DNA from: Takakia lepidozioides
Taxonomy: Eukaryota > Streptophyta > Takakiopsida > Takakiales > Takakiaceae
DNA: 64,000 bases
Assembly: GCA_030704615.1 (NCBI GenBank)
Contig: CM060733.1
Location: 21,762,001-21,826,000, forward strand
Reading direction: 5' to 3'
Part shown: piece after piece, positions 1 through 11,400 of the stretch
How the letters are laid out: every line of letters begins with the position of its first letter
Position numbering within the stretch: position 1 is the stretch's first letter
Program-made: the position numbers and the translations under genes
Notes under the pieces: generated by a model
The model's database searches: none
Seen by the model: only the letters and a program-made list of their open reading frames with translations
Told to the model about the DNA's origin: nothing

Positions 1-28
1 CAGAAAGTGCGTTGGGAGAGAGAGGCAC

Positions 29-3000
29 CTGACAATCCATGAGCACCAAGTCAAAAGGCTGTGACTTCACTGTTCCGGCGTAATCTTCCTCAGGAATATC
101 ACCACTGGTTGATGCTGATGCTGACAAGACTGGCTGAGGTAGGTTAGACAGGATGAGCCGTGCAGCATCAGCACCATTGTCAACACATACCACACTAGCA
201 CCCAGTCGAAGGAGCATGGTTTTCGTAAGCTTCTGAAGCACATGGTTGTCTTCGGCCACTAATATATGCATGCCTGCAAGCGAATCTGGTGGACCCATTA
301 TCTCACTCTCTCTTGAGCTTCTCTTGAGGGGGACTGAGGTTGTGCTGCTTTGTGGGATGGCTCCGAGACTCAAGGCGCGCATAGGAGCTTTCTCTAAAGC
401 CTCTGCCTCTGCATGTGATGGGTCCTCTTGATCCCTCTGTAGGTCATTTAAATCAATCTCCTTACTGCATTCCTGTTCTGCTCTTCCATCCAAGGTTGAC
501 CTTACATTTGCCGGACTGTTTGAGACAAAAGGGAGAGTATCTCCCTTGATGTCTGTCTCTGAAATTTGTGTCTCCAATCTTGTATCTACTTCTGACGACG
601 TTGTTGATGAGAGACGTTGCCAGGGGTATGCCATGCTTTCCTTGAGATCCAACATTGAGACTCTGCCTGTGCTTCTGGACATGTCTTTGCTGTCGAGTAA
701 AATCTCCACCTGCATCGAAGTAGGGACAAGGCTTAACCTAGCTTGATCAACTCATGCTATCTACAAGACTTGACAAAGGTTTCTGCTTTTTGATGCATTA
801 TTGTTGGTCTCCCTTGCATATATAGAGACCAAACATAAAAAAGACAACAGAACTTTGTCCGCAGAAGGCCCAGAGGACCCACTGGACAGAGAGCAGTAGG
901 AATGAGTTTGAAATGAACGTTAGTACCACGATTATAGAGAGAAGACTCTGGCCAAAGACAGCATTAATAAGAGCCTCTTTCCCTTGCAGGGACTTACCCC
1001 TGTCGGGGTTGGGGCTCTGTTCAGTATTTGTTTTAAGACATGCAAATCTCACCAAGCAGCTGCCTACACGAACTGTGGAATTCACTTCCGAGGCCAAGAC
1101 CTGAGCCTCTAAAGCAACCTTGATGTGTCTTGAATCAACAGGCCAGAAAAGTAGCAGTCGATTATTGAGCCTCAGTGGATGCATTTCAACTTTGTATTGC
1201 AACATACTTCATCAACTCAAATGGTCCAAAGAAGAAAACATGTGACGCATCGCTACCTATGTTTGAAGTAGAAACAGACATGAAGGTGCATGCAGAGGTA
1301 GAGCCTTGAAGGATTGAGGAACAACTTCATCAAGAAAGTGTACCTGTTCCCACAGGGTCCGAAGCCGCGAGCTATGAAGAGGCTTATGCAGAACAAGATC
1401 GCAGGGGACTGCTCCTTTCTTCCTCTTGAGACCAAGAAGGGACGCACCTGGGGTGTTGGCCGTGATAAGCCACACCACCTTCACTAATGCTGATTGGTCA
1501 GAATGATCTGCCAACCCCCCTTGCAAATCCAGGAACAGTTCCTCCATAGAATCAGGGGCCATAGCCAAGTCGATCAGTACTAGGAGACGAGACTGCCCTG
1601 CATTAGGGCTGGTTTTCTTTGAAGAATTGATCGGGACATCACTAGCAAGTTCTTGGAGTGATGGTGTAGACACAAAACTGATTCTGCTAGCACCCGCTCC
1701 CCTGTGCCACTGGGTGGCATCCAAGCCCTCAGCCCATGACACAGAAGGGCCCCCTTGTACGGCTTTGACAAGTCTGTCTGGTGATGGGGCATAGTTCCCA
1801 CTAACGAAGACCTTCTGCTTTATCTTATCAAACATGGGAAGAAAGTCCTCCCAGTGGCTTACTGACCATACCTGCCAAATCATTTGCTTTGTCAGATTGG
1901 CGGAAGACTGGGTTACGATTTCAAATCTCAAAAGCCAAGGTAAAATGAAGTAAAGTGAAAGCATAAGACAAATGCCTATTCTGGCATGTACAAAAAGAAA
2001 CCCGTAGGGTGTGGCTTGCCTTACCAAGACTAGGGCAGCCTCTCTCTGTCAAAAATATGGACCTATGGTACCTTTGAACTAAACTTGCCAAGAAATAGGA
2101 TGGACTGATACAATATGAGCTCTGCAATCACCACAACCTACTTCTCTACATTTAGAAAATGTTTAATATCATATTGGCATTCATATTAAAGAGCAGCAAC
2201 AGTCCAACATAAAGGTAGAAGGGAAATGAGGTCAACCTGAAGCCCACGCCGCTCCAACCATCTCTTTACCACTGTTTTCCCTGCTTGCCCTTGCATAGCA
2301 AGCAACACATGAACTCCTTCAACCTGCGGAGGGGAACTGCCACGGCCTGATGCATAGGTGACCACCCGAGGCCTCTCCAAGGGCCATTTCCAGTTTACGT
2401 CACCACTCTTCGCGTCCGTGGATGCTGCCTGGTAGCCCATGATTGTAGGGATGTTGGAAGGTTGTTTGGAGCTTGGCTCTACTGGCTTGTATGTTAGCTC
2501 CTCTGGAGTACACGGGAATATGAGATTGAACCGGAAGCATGTACCCGGCTCACCAGGATCCTTATCAATGATGCTGATTTCACCCCGCATCAGACGCACC
2601 TGCCAAAGTTGATCCATATACCCAGTTAATCCTGTTAAGAAAGAAAGAGAGAAAGAGACTTTCATGAAGTTTGTTGACAAGAAATCCCTTCCAAAACAAT
2701 CAAACCATGCCCGCGAAGGGGTGGGTACTTCCAAACACATAGAACTGGGGTCCTGCAACATATGCTAACACAAGCACACAAACGGATTCTCACCAAGGAG
2801 TGGACAATGCCAAGGCCAAGGCCTGTTCCTCCATGCGTTCTGGGAATAGTCGAATCAACTTGCACAAAATTTTCAAAAACTGCCTTCCGTCTATCAGGGG
2901 GGATGCCCTTTCCAGTGTCGTCCACTTCGAACTCGAACTCCACTTCATTGCGGGCAGCAGAGTAAACATCACTTTCTGCTTCGATTGGCTTGTAGCTCCT

Positions 3001-5782
3001 CCTGCCCCCAGGCAGCCAATTCTGGATGCCCTTTCCAAAGTACCCAAACAGGCCTCCACCATCACGAGGGCTAAAAGTCACAGAACTTGTCCTCTTGGGC
3101 CATGCCCGTAGCACCACATGACCCTGGCTGGTGAACTTCACGCCATTGCTGAGAAGGTTTGAGAGCAGCTGCTTGACACGACCCGGATCACCATGCACAC
3201 GTGACACATCATGGATTGATTCATCAGGAAGGTCAAGCACCACCTCTAGACCTCGCTGCATCCCCACAACTGCAAACATGTCCACAACCTCTTCCATAAC
3301 ATGCACAAGGTCAAACTCTGTCTCCTCCAATTGCAGTTTTCCAGCCTCGATCTTGCTCATGTCTAGAATTGTGTTTAGTATTCCTGGAAAACAGCAGAAC
3401 AGATTATCATTTATTTGAGTGTCACACCACCAGTGCATCTACTAAACTATTGGACAATTCCAGCCCTAGTGTTGGAGATACAAACCCCGATATACTTGCT
3501 AAGAGTTACCATTACAAGACTGTTGCAAATGAAATGAATAGAGAATGCAAAAGACAGAAAGGAAGAAAGTTATTTCTCCCATCTGCAGGAGAGACTTTAC
3601 TCAAAAGATTGCTGGCCCATAGAACAATTCAGATTCAAGGTGCAACATGTTGGTAGCCTCCTGGATCACAGCCTGATGTGTACCAATGTCTAAGTTTGAT
3701 TCTTAACCAACCACATCCTGAAGGCTTACCTACAGCTACTTCTCCCTACAAGACATCCTTGCAAAGAACCCAAAGCCATGATAATCACCATTTAAACAGC
3801 CGTAGTCAGTGTTCAACCTAGAGACAGGACTGGTGCTAACACTGGAGAATACAAAACCAAGGGCCATTGACAAATGCAAAGACGACCCACCCAATAAATT
3901 ATTCGCACAGGACTTCATTTGTAACAGATTGGATTCGAGCTCTGACAGTTCTTTGGCGTCGCAGAGGCAAAGATCGATGAGGCCAAGAATAGCGGCCAGT
4001 GGCGTGCGGAGGTCATGGCTCATGCTGGCAAATACCATCGACTTGTGGGAGCTCTTTGACTCAGCCTGCTTGGTGGCCTCCAGTTGCTGCAGTAGAGCGG
4101 ATCGTAACCGCATTTCATTGCTCACACCTTTGGTGAGGACCACTATGAAGAAGCAGCCCACAGTCCCCACACACATAGCCAGCACCACTAACAATGCCAG
4201 TGTGACATGGCTGCGGCTGTCGGTTGGGCCCCATATGCTCTTGCGTTGGAGTATCATCACACTCACCTGCACAATATTTCCGAGTATGTTTGAGAAACGC
4301 CATGCAAGATAGAAGCAGTTGAACACAGAGTTTCATATATAGACTACAGGAGCTAAGTGGAGGCAGAAATCATTAGTCTCTCAGTAAAGGACCTAGAGTG
4401 TATCGACTTTGAACGATGTCCTTGACTAGTGCTAATGGGTCCTGAGCCACGGGATTGGGTGAAGGAAACGAGAACTACCAGGGTTGTATTAGCCATTTGG
4501 AAAGGGGCACTGTCGAGAGTGTATTGTGCGCCCCCAATAAGCACATTATCAGCCTGGAATGCCTGCTTGCTGAGCAGTGTCAGATTGTTCTCCACCTTCG
4601 CCAGCAGAAATTGAGCAGCTCCTGCTACCACGGAGTTATTTGAGTTTGTTGCATTTGGCAAGATAGGCTCCCCCAAGTCTCCAACATTCATTCCAATGGA
4701 TACTCCGGTCTGGGATAGTAGCTTGTTATCTTCGGTTGTAATATAGAGATCACCTCCTTGAAGATTGAGATTGGTAAGGACGGAGTTGATTCTTGCCATA
4801 GAAACCCCTACCACTGCTAGACCGACAGGGTCAGCTATTGCACTCTGCCAGACCGGAGAGAGTGAGAGAAACAATAGATCACCTGACCCTGAAACCATAA
4901 AACCCCAAGATGTCGTACCAAGCTGAGTGCGCAAGCTTCTCTTGAATAGATTGCTTTTCCAGTATGGTAAGGCAGAAAAAGGGGTTGCGTCCCCCATTGG
5001 CAAACCTGTGTTTGAATCTGCGGACTGCCGATAACATTTGTACAAAGGTTGAGTTGAAGAATGATCATCTCCCAGGCTTGTCCGAGAATCCATATGGGGG
5101 TCTGAGGGGAGAAACTTCCCTACGGAGGGAGAGGGATTGGACACATTCGAAAAAATGAGAGGAGTGTCCTTGAATTCTGAAGAATAAGAAACAAACATGC
5201 CGTCTTTGCCAAAAAAAGAGACCTGATACTTATCAGGGAGGGCCGAATAAATTGGAAACAGGGCAGGTCTCACCTGTTACAATCATCACGCATGTCAGCC
5301 GAGGTACAAAATCAAGAGCCCTAATCCATATAATAGCAGGGATTCTCAATGCAACAACACCACATAACAAACTGGAAGATTCCCAATTAGATTTCTACCA
5401 ATTTACTATCCAACTTGCCTAGGAATTCCTCATCAAGTAATTGATGGTCGTGGAGCCCATCATACAGTGGAAAGGTTCAGCAGAGATGAAATTGTAAAAG
5501 AGAGTACCCAGGAGGAAGTCAAACCTGGCTCTCCAAGGTTGAAAACAAAGAAAAGTTGGACCATATGAGAGGGGAGCTGAGTAGTCGTGCGAGAGAGAGA
5601 GAGGACAGGCTGTTCTCTAGCAGGATCGCTCCCGTGGTATCTTGAGTCTGCGCTAAGAGCTCATGTCGAAGAGCTGATGCAACCACCCTCACTGAACTCT
5701 CAGCATGCGTTGATGTGAAGTACCACGTGAGTAAAGTCATGACTGTTATCAACACCGCCAGTGCTCCCTGCCAGTCCAGCCT
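29..5782 (-). CDS. CKI1: CKI1-like hybrid sensor histidine kinase (3' part cut by window edge)
   Basis: Membrane hybrid histidine kinase expected to autophosphorylate on His and pass phosphate through its receiver to HPt proteins (cytokinin-type phosphorelay). Exons inferred from GT-AG sites and matching phases: 5525-5782, 4479-5273, 3891-4266, 2794-3383, 2237-2599, 1344-1871, 29-709, about 1,197 codons. Visible in order: first TM segment (ALAVLITVMTLLTWYF); about 300-residue extracellular region; second TM before LTKGVSNEMRLR; H-box MSHDLRTP; N-box NLLSNGVKF; DDTGKGIP; GGTGLGLGIV; a degenerate receiver-like stretch ending HKPLHSSRL; and a receiver with LVAEDN and FDLVLMDCQ. The intron after MDCQ takes the rest off the window. 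The segments VFENFVQVD and GEPGTCFRFN, and the extracellular SVLTNLNLQGGDLY, favour CKI1 over the osmosensor AHK1 (family knowledge, not a search). Start codon not found: exon 1 here begins at an acceptor, so an upstream exon is missing. Confidence 0.87.
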
Positions 5783-8150
5783 CTAAAACCTTGAGCAGCC
5801 AATCTCTTATCTATGCATGTGTGTTGAGGATTTGAGTGACATTGATTTGATCAATTGCCCCCACTCTCACAACCAGTGTCATCTTTCTGTCTTTCCCATG
5901 GACGTTCAAAAGTTTTAACCTTGTGTTGGTTCAGGAGCCTCATCAAAAGAAGGATTGATAGGCCACCTCGCATTTTGGATGAACCACAAAGTAGGTGTAA
6001 TGTAAGGAGTGTGTCGTAATTGCATTGTGGGGTCTAAGCAGTGTCTGGGTGACATTAAACAAGAAGGGCCTGCCTCAAACACTTTCTGGAATAGCTGGAG
6101 TGGGAGGGGTTTGTAGTCACATCTGTTGCTACATGACCGTGGGAGGTTGTATCTGTAGTCAATCCCTACCTTCCTGGTCCTGAGATAGCTACAATGCATA
6201 CAACTGCTCAGTTTGTCATTATCAAGCTGCTACGGAGGCAACCTCACACCTGCATTGGTGTGACAGGGGTTCCCCTAATTGGGATGCAGATGAGCCAGAA
6301 AAGCTTAGAAAGGAACACAACAAATCTTTTATTACATTCTCTTTCATGGGCAGTTCTTGCACACTTGTGCCTCACATACATTCCCTTGCACACAGCATCA
6401 CCCGCCTATGTTAAGGAGAGAAACATGACCACAAAATGTGGATGGAAGTCTGCAATAATGCTGCAATGTGTTCACTCAACAAGTCCAACAAACAGGGCTG
6501 ATTGACTTTAAAGGGTGCATGAAAGGAATAGAAGCTTAGATGATATCTAAACACAGTCCTCAATGATACTCTATCTTCTGTGACCCATTACGCACATGGA
6601 CATTGCCAATATTTGGGTTCAGCGCTCCCCAGAACGACTTATGCTTGGCTTTTAAGGTCTATCCCCATCCTCGTCCATCTTTACTGCAACTATGCCCTAC
6701 AGCTTGTGACAACTCTGTGAACTTCGTGAACTCACAGGTGAAACACTAATATAGGGTATTCCCTTGACGATGGTGTCAAAAGCGTCTAGATGAGCTGATA
6801 AACACAGAAATGGATGACTCCTTCGTGCAGTAGTGTGCATTATCATATGATCCTAAAAGCTGCACTTCTACCACTTCGCTCAAAGATAGGGGAGAGAGAG
6901 ACAGAGAGACAGACCGTGATTGTGAGCCGAGTTACGAGAATAGTATCGCAGCCCTCACTCGGGTTGCAGAAACACGCCCGCGCCATTCCCCTAAAGCCAA
7001 TGGTTTCTAAGTCCTCAACCTCGCCTGTCCATTCATGCGGAGTCGCGGACGAGTCTGAGGCGGTTCTACTCTCCGCTGCTTCACCGCTGCTTTTCCGATC
7101 CTTGGAATTGACTGGAGGCAATCTAGCTCTGGATGCTGGTCTCTTCAAGAGTGGGACCTCCCGGCCATCACCTTCCATTCTACGCATCTCTGTACCCACA
7201 TCCACTCGATGCTCGATCGAATACGGACGAACCATGTGCACATCCACTTTATACTAACACACAGGATGACAGACCTTCCATGACTTGTGCACTATAGTCC
7301 TGCATCTCCATCTCTTTGTAGACCCAGACTCTGTAATTAGCCATGTATCGATCTCAGCTGCAACTGAAGCATCACAATACCCCTCCGGCAACAAATGCTG
7401 CATGGGATTCACAGCATGATGCCGACCCATTTTGCTCATGCTCCGATACATATGAATGCAAGCGCTCCAGTGTAAAGAGCTTCATCAATACTCGTCACCG
7501 CATCAGTGCCCACCTCGCCAAACTGACAAGGTCCATGAGAACTCCCCACAGATGAATCAGATGCAGCACCCTGGATCGGCAACCGCAAATTCCTAAGACT
7601 TCTGTTCACAGCATGGAACACCGCACACTCTCCACCGAATCAAACCACAATCTGGCCTGCTTCTTCACCTTGCGTACCCTACTCCCGCCTTCCGCTCAAA
7701 TGCGCACCTCCAGACAAGTGCAGAAGCTGCGCATGCATTAATGAGCGCAAACAGTACCAGCAGATTGCTCTCCCTCCTCACAATCTTCACTCTCCTCTGT
7801 AATGCCAAGCCTTGCAGCCTGGAAGCCAACCGGCTCTTCCAGTCACACCTTGAGCTCACTCCCTAGGTACCGTCAGCATCTCCTTTTTCCTTTGGATTTA
7901 CTCGTAATGTTTCCTTGGTTTGTAAATCTGTTCGATCTTACATTTTCTTAATCTAATCATCTTATCCTCCCGTAACCATAACCCTGCTGCTGCGGCCTCT
8001 GACAAGACTCTGCCTAGTGCAGGTGAGATATGCATAGCATGACTGCGAGCGTGCAACGCGAGGTCTTCATTGCAGCGACCCCCCACATGCAAGTTTCAGA
8101 CTGGGTAGCAAAAGAATTGGAACTGGGTTTCAAGCATGGAGGACCGAGAT
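5783..8150 (-). other. Upstream/leader region of the histidine kinase gene; possible missing 5' exon
   Basis: No complete gene is recognised. On the kinase's own strand several open frames follow one another: 7668-7859 (hydrophobic LLVLFALINACAASALVW flanked by basic residues), 7436-7621, 7254-7451 and 6843-7247 (Ser/Arg-rich, with LLKRPASRARLPP). The 7668-7859 frame ends at a donor-like AAG/GTGAAG whose phase would fit an acceptor at 5781/5780, giving an extra N-terminal membrane segment. It has an in-frame stop upstream and no ATG, so it cannot be a first exon by itself. A transcribed leader with upstream ORFs is equally possible. Confidence 0.25.
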
Positions 8151-10234
8151 GAATCAGATGATGATGATGATTTTGATGATGCTGGGCAAGCGCACGGTGT
8201 GGTTTGTCCGGACGCTGGGCCGAGCTTTGTGCGGAGGTAAACAAGGGGCGTCAGTCACGCGGTACAAATATACAAACACCAAGATTCTTACGCAAGTTGA
8301 GTGTGTGTGTACTTGTGAAAAGCTGCAAGTGGGAGGGCACATTTGAATGATCCGTGACAGTTGGGGCCGGGAAGGGCGGCACGGCAGCAGCCCACTTGCA
8401 AGTCTGGGCTGACCTGCTCGCCGCACAATCAGCTACCCAGTTCCTGCCTTATTTTGTAATATATACATACACAGCCTGCGGGATGGGATCTCCTTTGCGA
8501 CCATTGCAATCGGTGGGCTCCAGAGCTGGTTTTCAAGTTGAAGATAAAATGACGACAGAGACTGCATACCTTACATTTTAAGGTGTGTGAGTAGGTGTTG
8601 GTGTTGCGGTGCAAACGTGTAAACAGACATCTCTGATGAGTGGACATGGAAAAGTGCAAAGACTGGTGATGACAAGGCGCTCGAGAGACTAAAATTAAGG
8701 GGAGGCAGTCTAGCTGTAAAAGAGGCCATGTGGTCGGGAATCATCCGTTCATTTAGGCAGCATGTTCGCCACCCTTTCCTTTGTGTGGGAAACAAGGCGA
8801 ATTAGGTCTGCCGGCTTCCCAAGCTTACTTACATAGTTACTACTTAGAGCTCGATGTAACCCTGATTTGAGATAAGCACTTGCAGGCTTACATCACACTG
8901 TGACGTCGCCACGATGACGTTTGCCGAACATTTGGCTTTGGTAAAGTATCTACGAGAGGTACTGGTAGCCTGAAGGGTTGATTTGTTTTCTCCAAGACGA
9001 TCCCAGATTTCTTTTCTTTGTGGGTCGATCATCAGGTCGATGTGAGTACGGTGGGCCCAACAATTTTAATAGTCTATTGCCGAAAAGGAGTGACAGCAAT
9101 GTGAGTCGTGAGAAAATGGGGTCCCGGCCCAAGCTTCACCCCATGCTTCTGAACTTTCTGAACTTTCGGTGAGTCCACGACAGCTAAGTTATCCAAACTT
9201 TGCACGAATTTTGAATGGAAAAACGTCGATGATGGAAGGATCCTCCTCTTAGGGCTGGAAATGGCTATGACAGATGGCTTTGGTGTCAGTGCAAGTGGGT
9301 GGTGTCACTTTTTCCGGTGCGGTGACCGATCCACATGTTGAGCAGAGAACTTGTCAAATCCAACTTTCAATCTGTTGGCCTTTCAGGATTAGTGCACAAC
9401 AAGTTATAGATTGTGTTTGCTTGCAGAAATATCAGGCGATGGTCTAGACCTAGTGAATCAAAGAGCAAAGACTAAAGTATAAATATAGGTATTGAGTCAA
9501 CTTCCAACTTTTGGGAACCATGAGTCGCAATAAGAGCTCATGATTGGGATGCCTGCTCAGAAAGAAGCTGCAAGTTGCAGAGCAAGTGGGCAATCTCCCT
9601 CTCTCTCTACTCCACTATTAGCCATGTACTTAGTACTATGTACCTGCCTGCCACAGGCCTACGTCCTTCAACGTGGGTTGTAGAGTTGAAGAGGAGCTAC
9701 AGACTACAGACTAGCCTAGTTGATGCACCCACTTGCACATGATCTGACACTTACACTGTGTGCAGCAGCGAAGAACTTACAGCCCAAAAAGAGCAGAGCG
9801 TACTGCTTTCAATGCTCCAAGTACTGCAATACTGCAGGCCCGACTGACGATGATGGATATTGGCTTCGTGTTATGAACTCGGCTGCGATTTACTTATGAA
9901 TTCTTTGGCATCCGCTACACTGGAGTCATATCAGGCGGCCAGCATGAATGTAGACGAAGCCAATGAGCTGCTTGGCCGAGCGAGAACGAAACCGAGAAAG
10001 ACCAGTTGGTAGTTGCCTGGCCACCATCACTTCACCTTGCTGTAGCAGTCCTTTCCTAGACCTAAATTCCTTACTATATGTAGTTTCTCAACTTCAACAA
10101 CACACTAAAACCTTTCATGTTTAGGTCAATGGTAACCAAGTAGCATGTCATTGGCAATGAAAGAAAACATAATAAGATATTAGAGGTAGGACGGTACAGG
10201 GATCCAAACAAGCTATGAAGCATTGTAGCAACAG
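8151..10234. other. Intergenic; nothing recognised
   Basis: Short non-homologous open frames only. No domain, RNA gene or clear repeat was seen. A short GAT-rich run lies at 8155-8180. Confidence 0.4.
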
Positions 10235-10486
10235 AAAGAGGCTACAGCACATCAGCTGGTAAGTGCACACTGTGTCGCCCTGGTGGTTCGGGGTTCAAAC
10301 CCGCTGCCCTGCCTGGTGTGTGGATTGTTCGTTCTGGTGGTGACGTTTCCCACCTGTGTGCCTAATGGCTTATCTGAAAGGGGGTTAATTTTTCCCCCTC
10401 CTCAAGGGCCTGAATTGTGAGCAGTAACTCCCAGGTTTCCTTTTAAATTTTATTTTTATTTTTATTTATTTTTTAAAGAGGCTACA
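10235..10486 (+). mobile_element. Complete tRNA-derived SINE with 12-bp target-site duplication
   Basis: Body 10247-10474 is flanked by perfect direct repeats AAAGAGGCTACA at 10235-10246 and 10475-10486. The head has RNA polymerase III promoter-like boxes: an A-box-like CAGCTGGTAAGTGCAC and a B-box-like GGGGTTCAAACCC. The 3' part carries the family tail (GGCCTGAATTGTGAG then CTCCCAGGTTTCC) and ends in an A/T-rich stretch. Non-autonomous retroposon; mobilising LINE not seen here. Reference copy for the diverged copies at 10.6-11.4 kb and 33-34.2 kb. Confidence 0.8.
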
Positions 10487-10605
10487 AAGACATGATCTCT
10501 CTCTGCAAACGTATTTATTTCCTACATGTTTAATAACGGTCTATTTATTACATGCATTTGTATGGTATAATTTGTAGAGTATCAACTTATTAACCACTAA
10601 ACATT

Positions 10606-10684
10606 ATTCTTTTAGTAAAAATAAAGGGAATTACCCCTGGGTGACCCAAATCAGGCCCCTTAAATTATAGTGAGAGGTTATTTG
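10606..10684 (-). repeat. SINE tail fragment, minus orientation
   Basis: Reverse complement of the SINE tail (CTCTCACTATAA-TTAAGGGGCCTGATTTG...). It is the mirror image of the plus-strand tail at 11152-11240, with the hAT-like MITE between them, so the two form outer arms of an inverted repeat. Confidence 0.6.
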
Positions 10685-11143
10685 CAGTGTTGGGCGGTTA
10701 TTTGATTGTTTTCATATCCGGCGGTTCCGGTTGCTTTAAATTTTAGGAAACTATTATCCTGCAACACATCGGCTGGTAGTGGTAAGTGCACAACGTGACG
10801 CCTTGGTGGTTGGGGGTTCAAACCCGCTGCCCTGCCCTGTGTGTGTGGATTGTTCGTGATGTTCTGTCTAGATGTTATCGTCCTGTGTGCTTCCATCGCC
10901 CATAACCGGCAAAGGCTCATGACCGCCGGTTACGTAGTTTTGAGATAACCTGCTTGAAAACCGTCAAAGATCCGCCAAAGACGCGCTGGTTATTTGATGA
11001 AAACAGCCGGTTCTTTGAGGTTCTTACAATTAACCGGAACCGGTGGTTCTCCCATAAAAAATAAATGAAAAAACCGGAACCTAAAATTTTGTGAAAACCG
11101 GAACCGGAGGTTATGTAAGAAATCAAATAACCGCCCAACACTT
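10685..11143. mobile_element. hAT-like MITE (459 bp) with long terminal inverted repeats
   Basis: Left end CAGTGTTGGGCGGTTATTTG (10685 on) is mirrored by a right end reading CAAATAACCGCCCAACACTT up to 11143. Inverted similarity, rich in CCGGAACCGG words, continues about 55 bp inward. Flanking 8-mers GTTATTTG (10677-10684) and GTTATTTT (11144-11151) differ at one base, fitting the 8-bp duplication of hAT elements. No transposase frame. A plus-strand SINE head (from about 10757) lies inside. Confidence 0.65.
10757..10890 (+). repeat. SINE head fragment nested in the hAT-like MITE
   Basis: Matches the 10247 SINE head: ACACATCGGCTGGTAGTGG, then a B-box-like GGGGTTCAAACCCGCTGCCC and GTGTGTGGATTGTTCGT. 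It lacks the tail, so it is a truncated or captured copy. Confidence 0.6.
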
Positions 11144-11240
11144 GTTATTTTCTCCTCTCACTATAATTAAGGGCCTGATTTGTGAGTTGTCGCTCCCAAG
11201 TGTTTCCCTTTCAAAGAAAAATAAAAATAAAAAATGAGAG
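11144..11240 (+). repeat. SINE tail fragment, plus orientation
   Basis: Begins GTTATTTTCTCCTCTCACTA and continues GGGCCTGATTTGTGAG, then CTCCCAAGTGTTTCCC and an A-rich tract. It is the right half of an inverted pair with 10606-10684. Confidence 0.6.
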
Positions 11241-11400
11241 GAGGAAATAACCTCTTTCATAGTAACCTCGCCATGAGGTGCCAAACAAGGCTCTAGAACC
11301 ACAGCCCAAGGGAGGCAGGATTTGATGTAGCAGGATTTGAACCCAGAATCACCTGGGTGGCACTCAGTGCTCTATCCAACTGAGCTACCGTGAGGTAGAC
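11226..11400 (-). repeat. SINE head fragment, minus orientation (tRNA-like)
   Basis: On the minus strand it reads GGTAGCTCAGTTGGATAGAG (A-box) and GGGTTCAAATCC (B-box), then runs to GGCGAGGTTACT and the GAGGTTATTT motif shared by other copies. The acceptor-stem halves do not pair, so it is not a tRNA gene. Confidence 0.6.

Noticed and set aside
798-1205. Extra kinase exon in the 710-1343 intron
   Set aside because: Flanking exons join in phase 0 (LWEQ/VEILLDS) without it, and no splice choice for this frame kept the phase.
11330-11400. Minus-strand tRNA gene
   Set aside because: A- and B-boxes are present but acceptor-stem halves do not pair, and the sequence continues into the SINE body shared with other copies.
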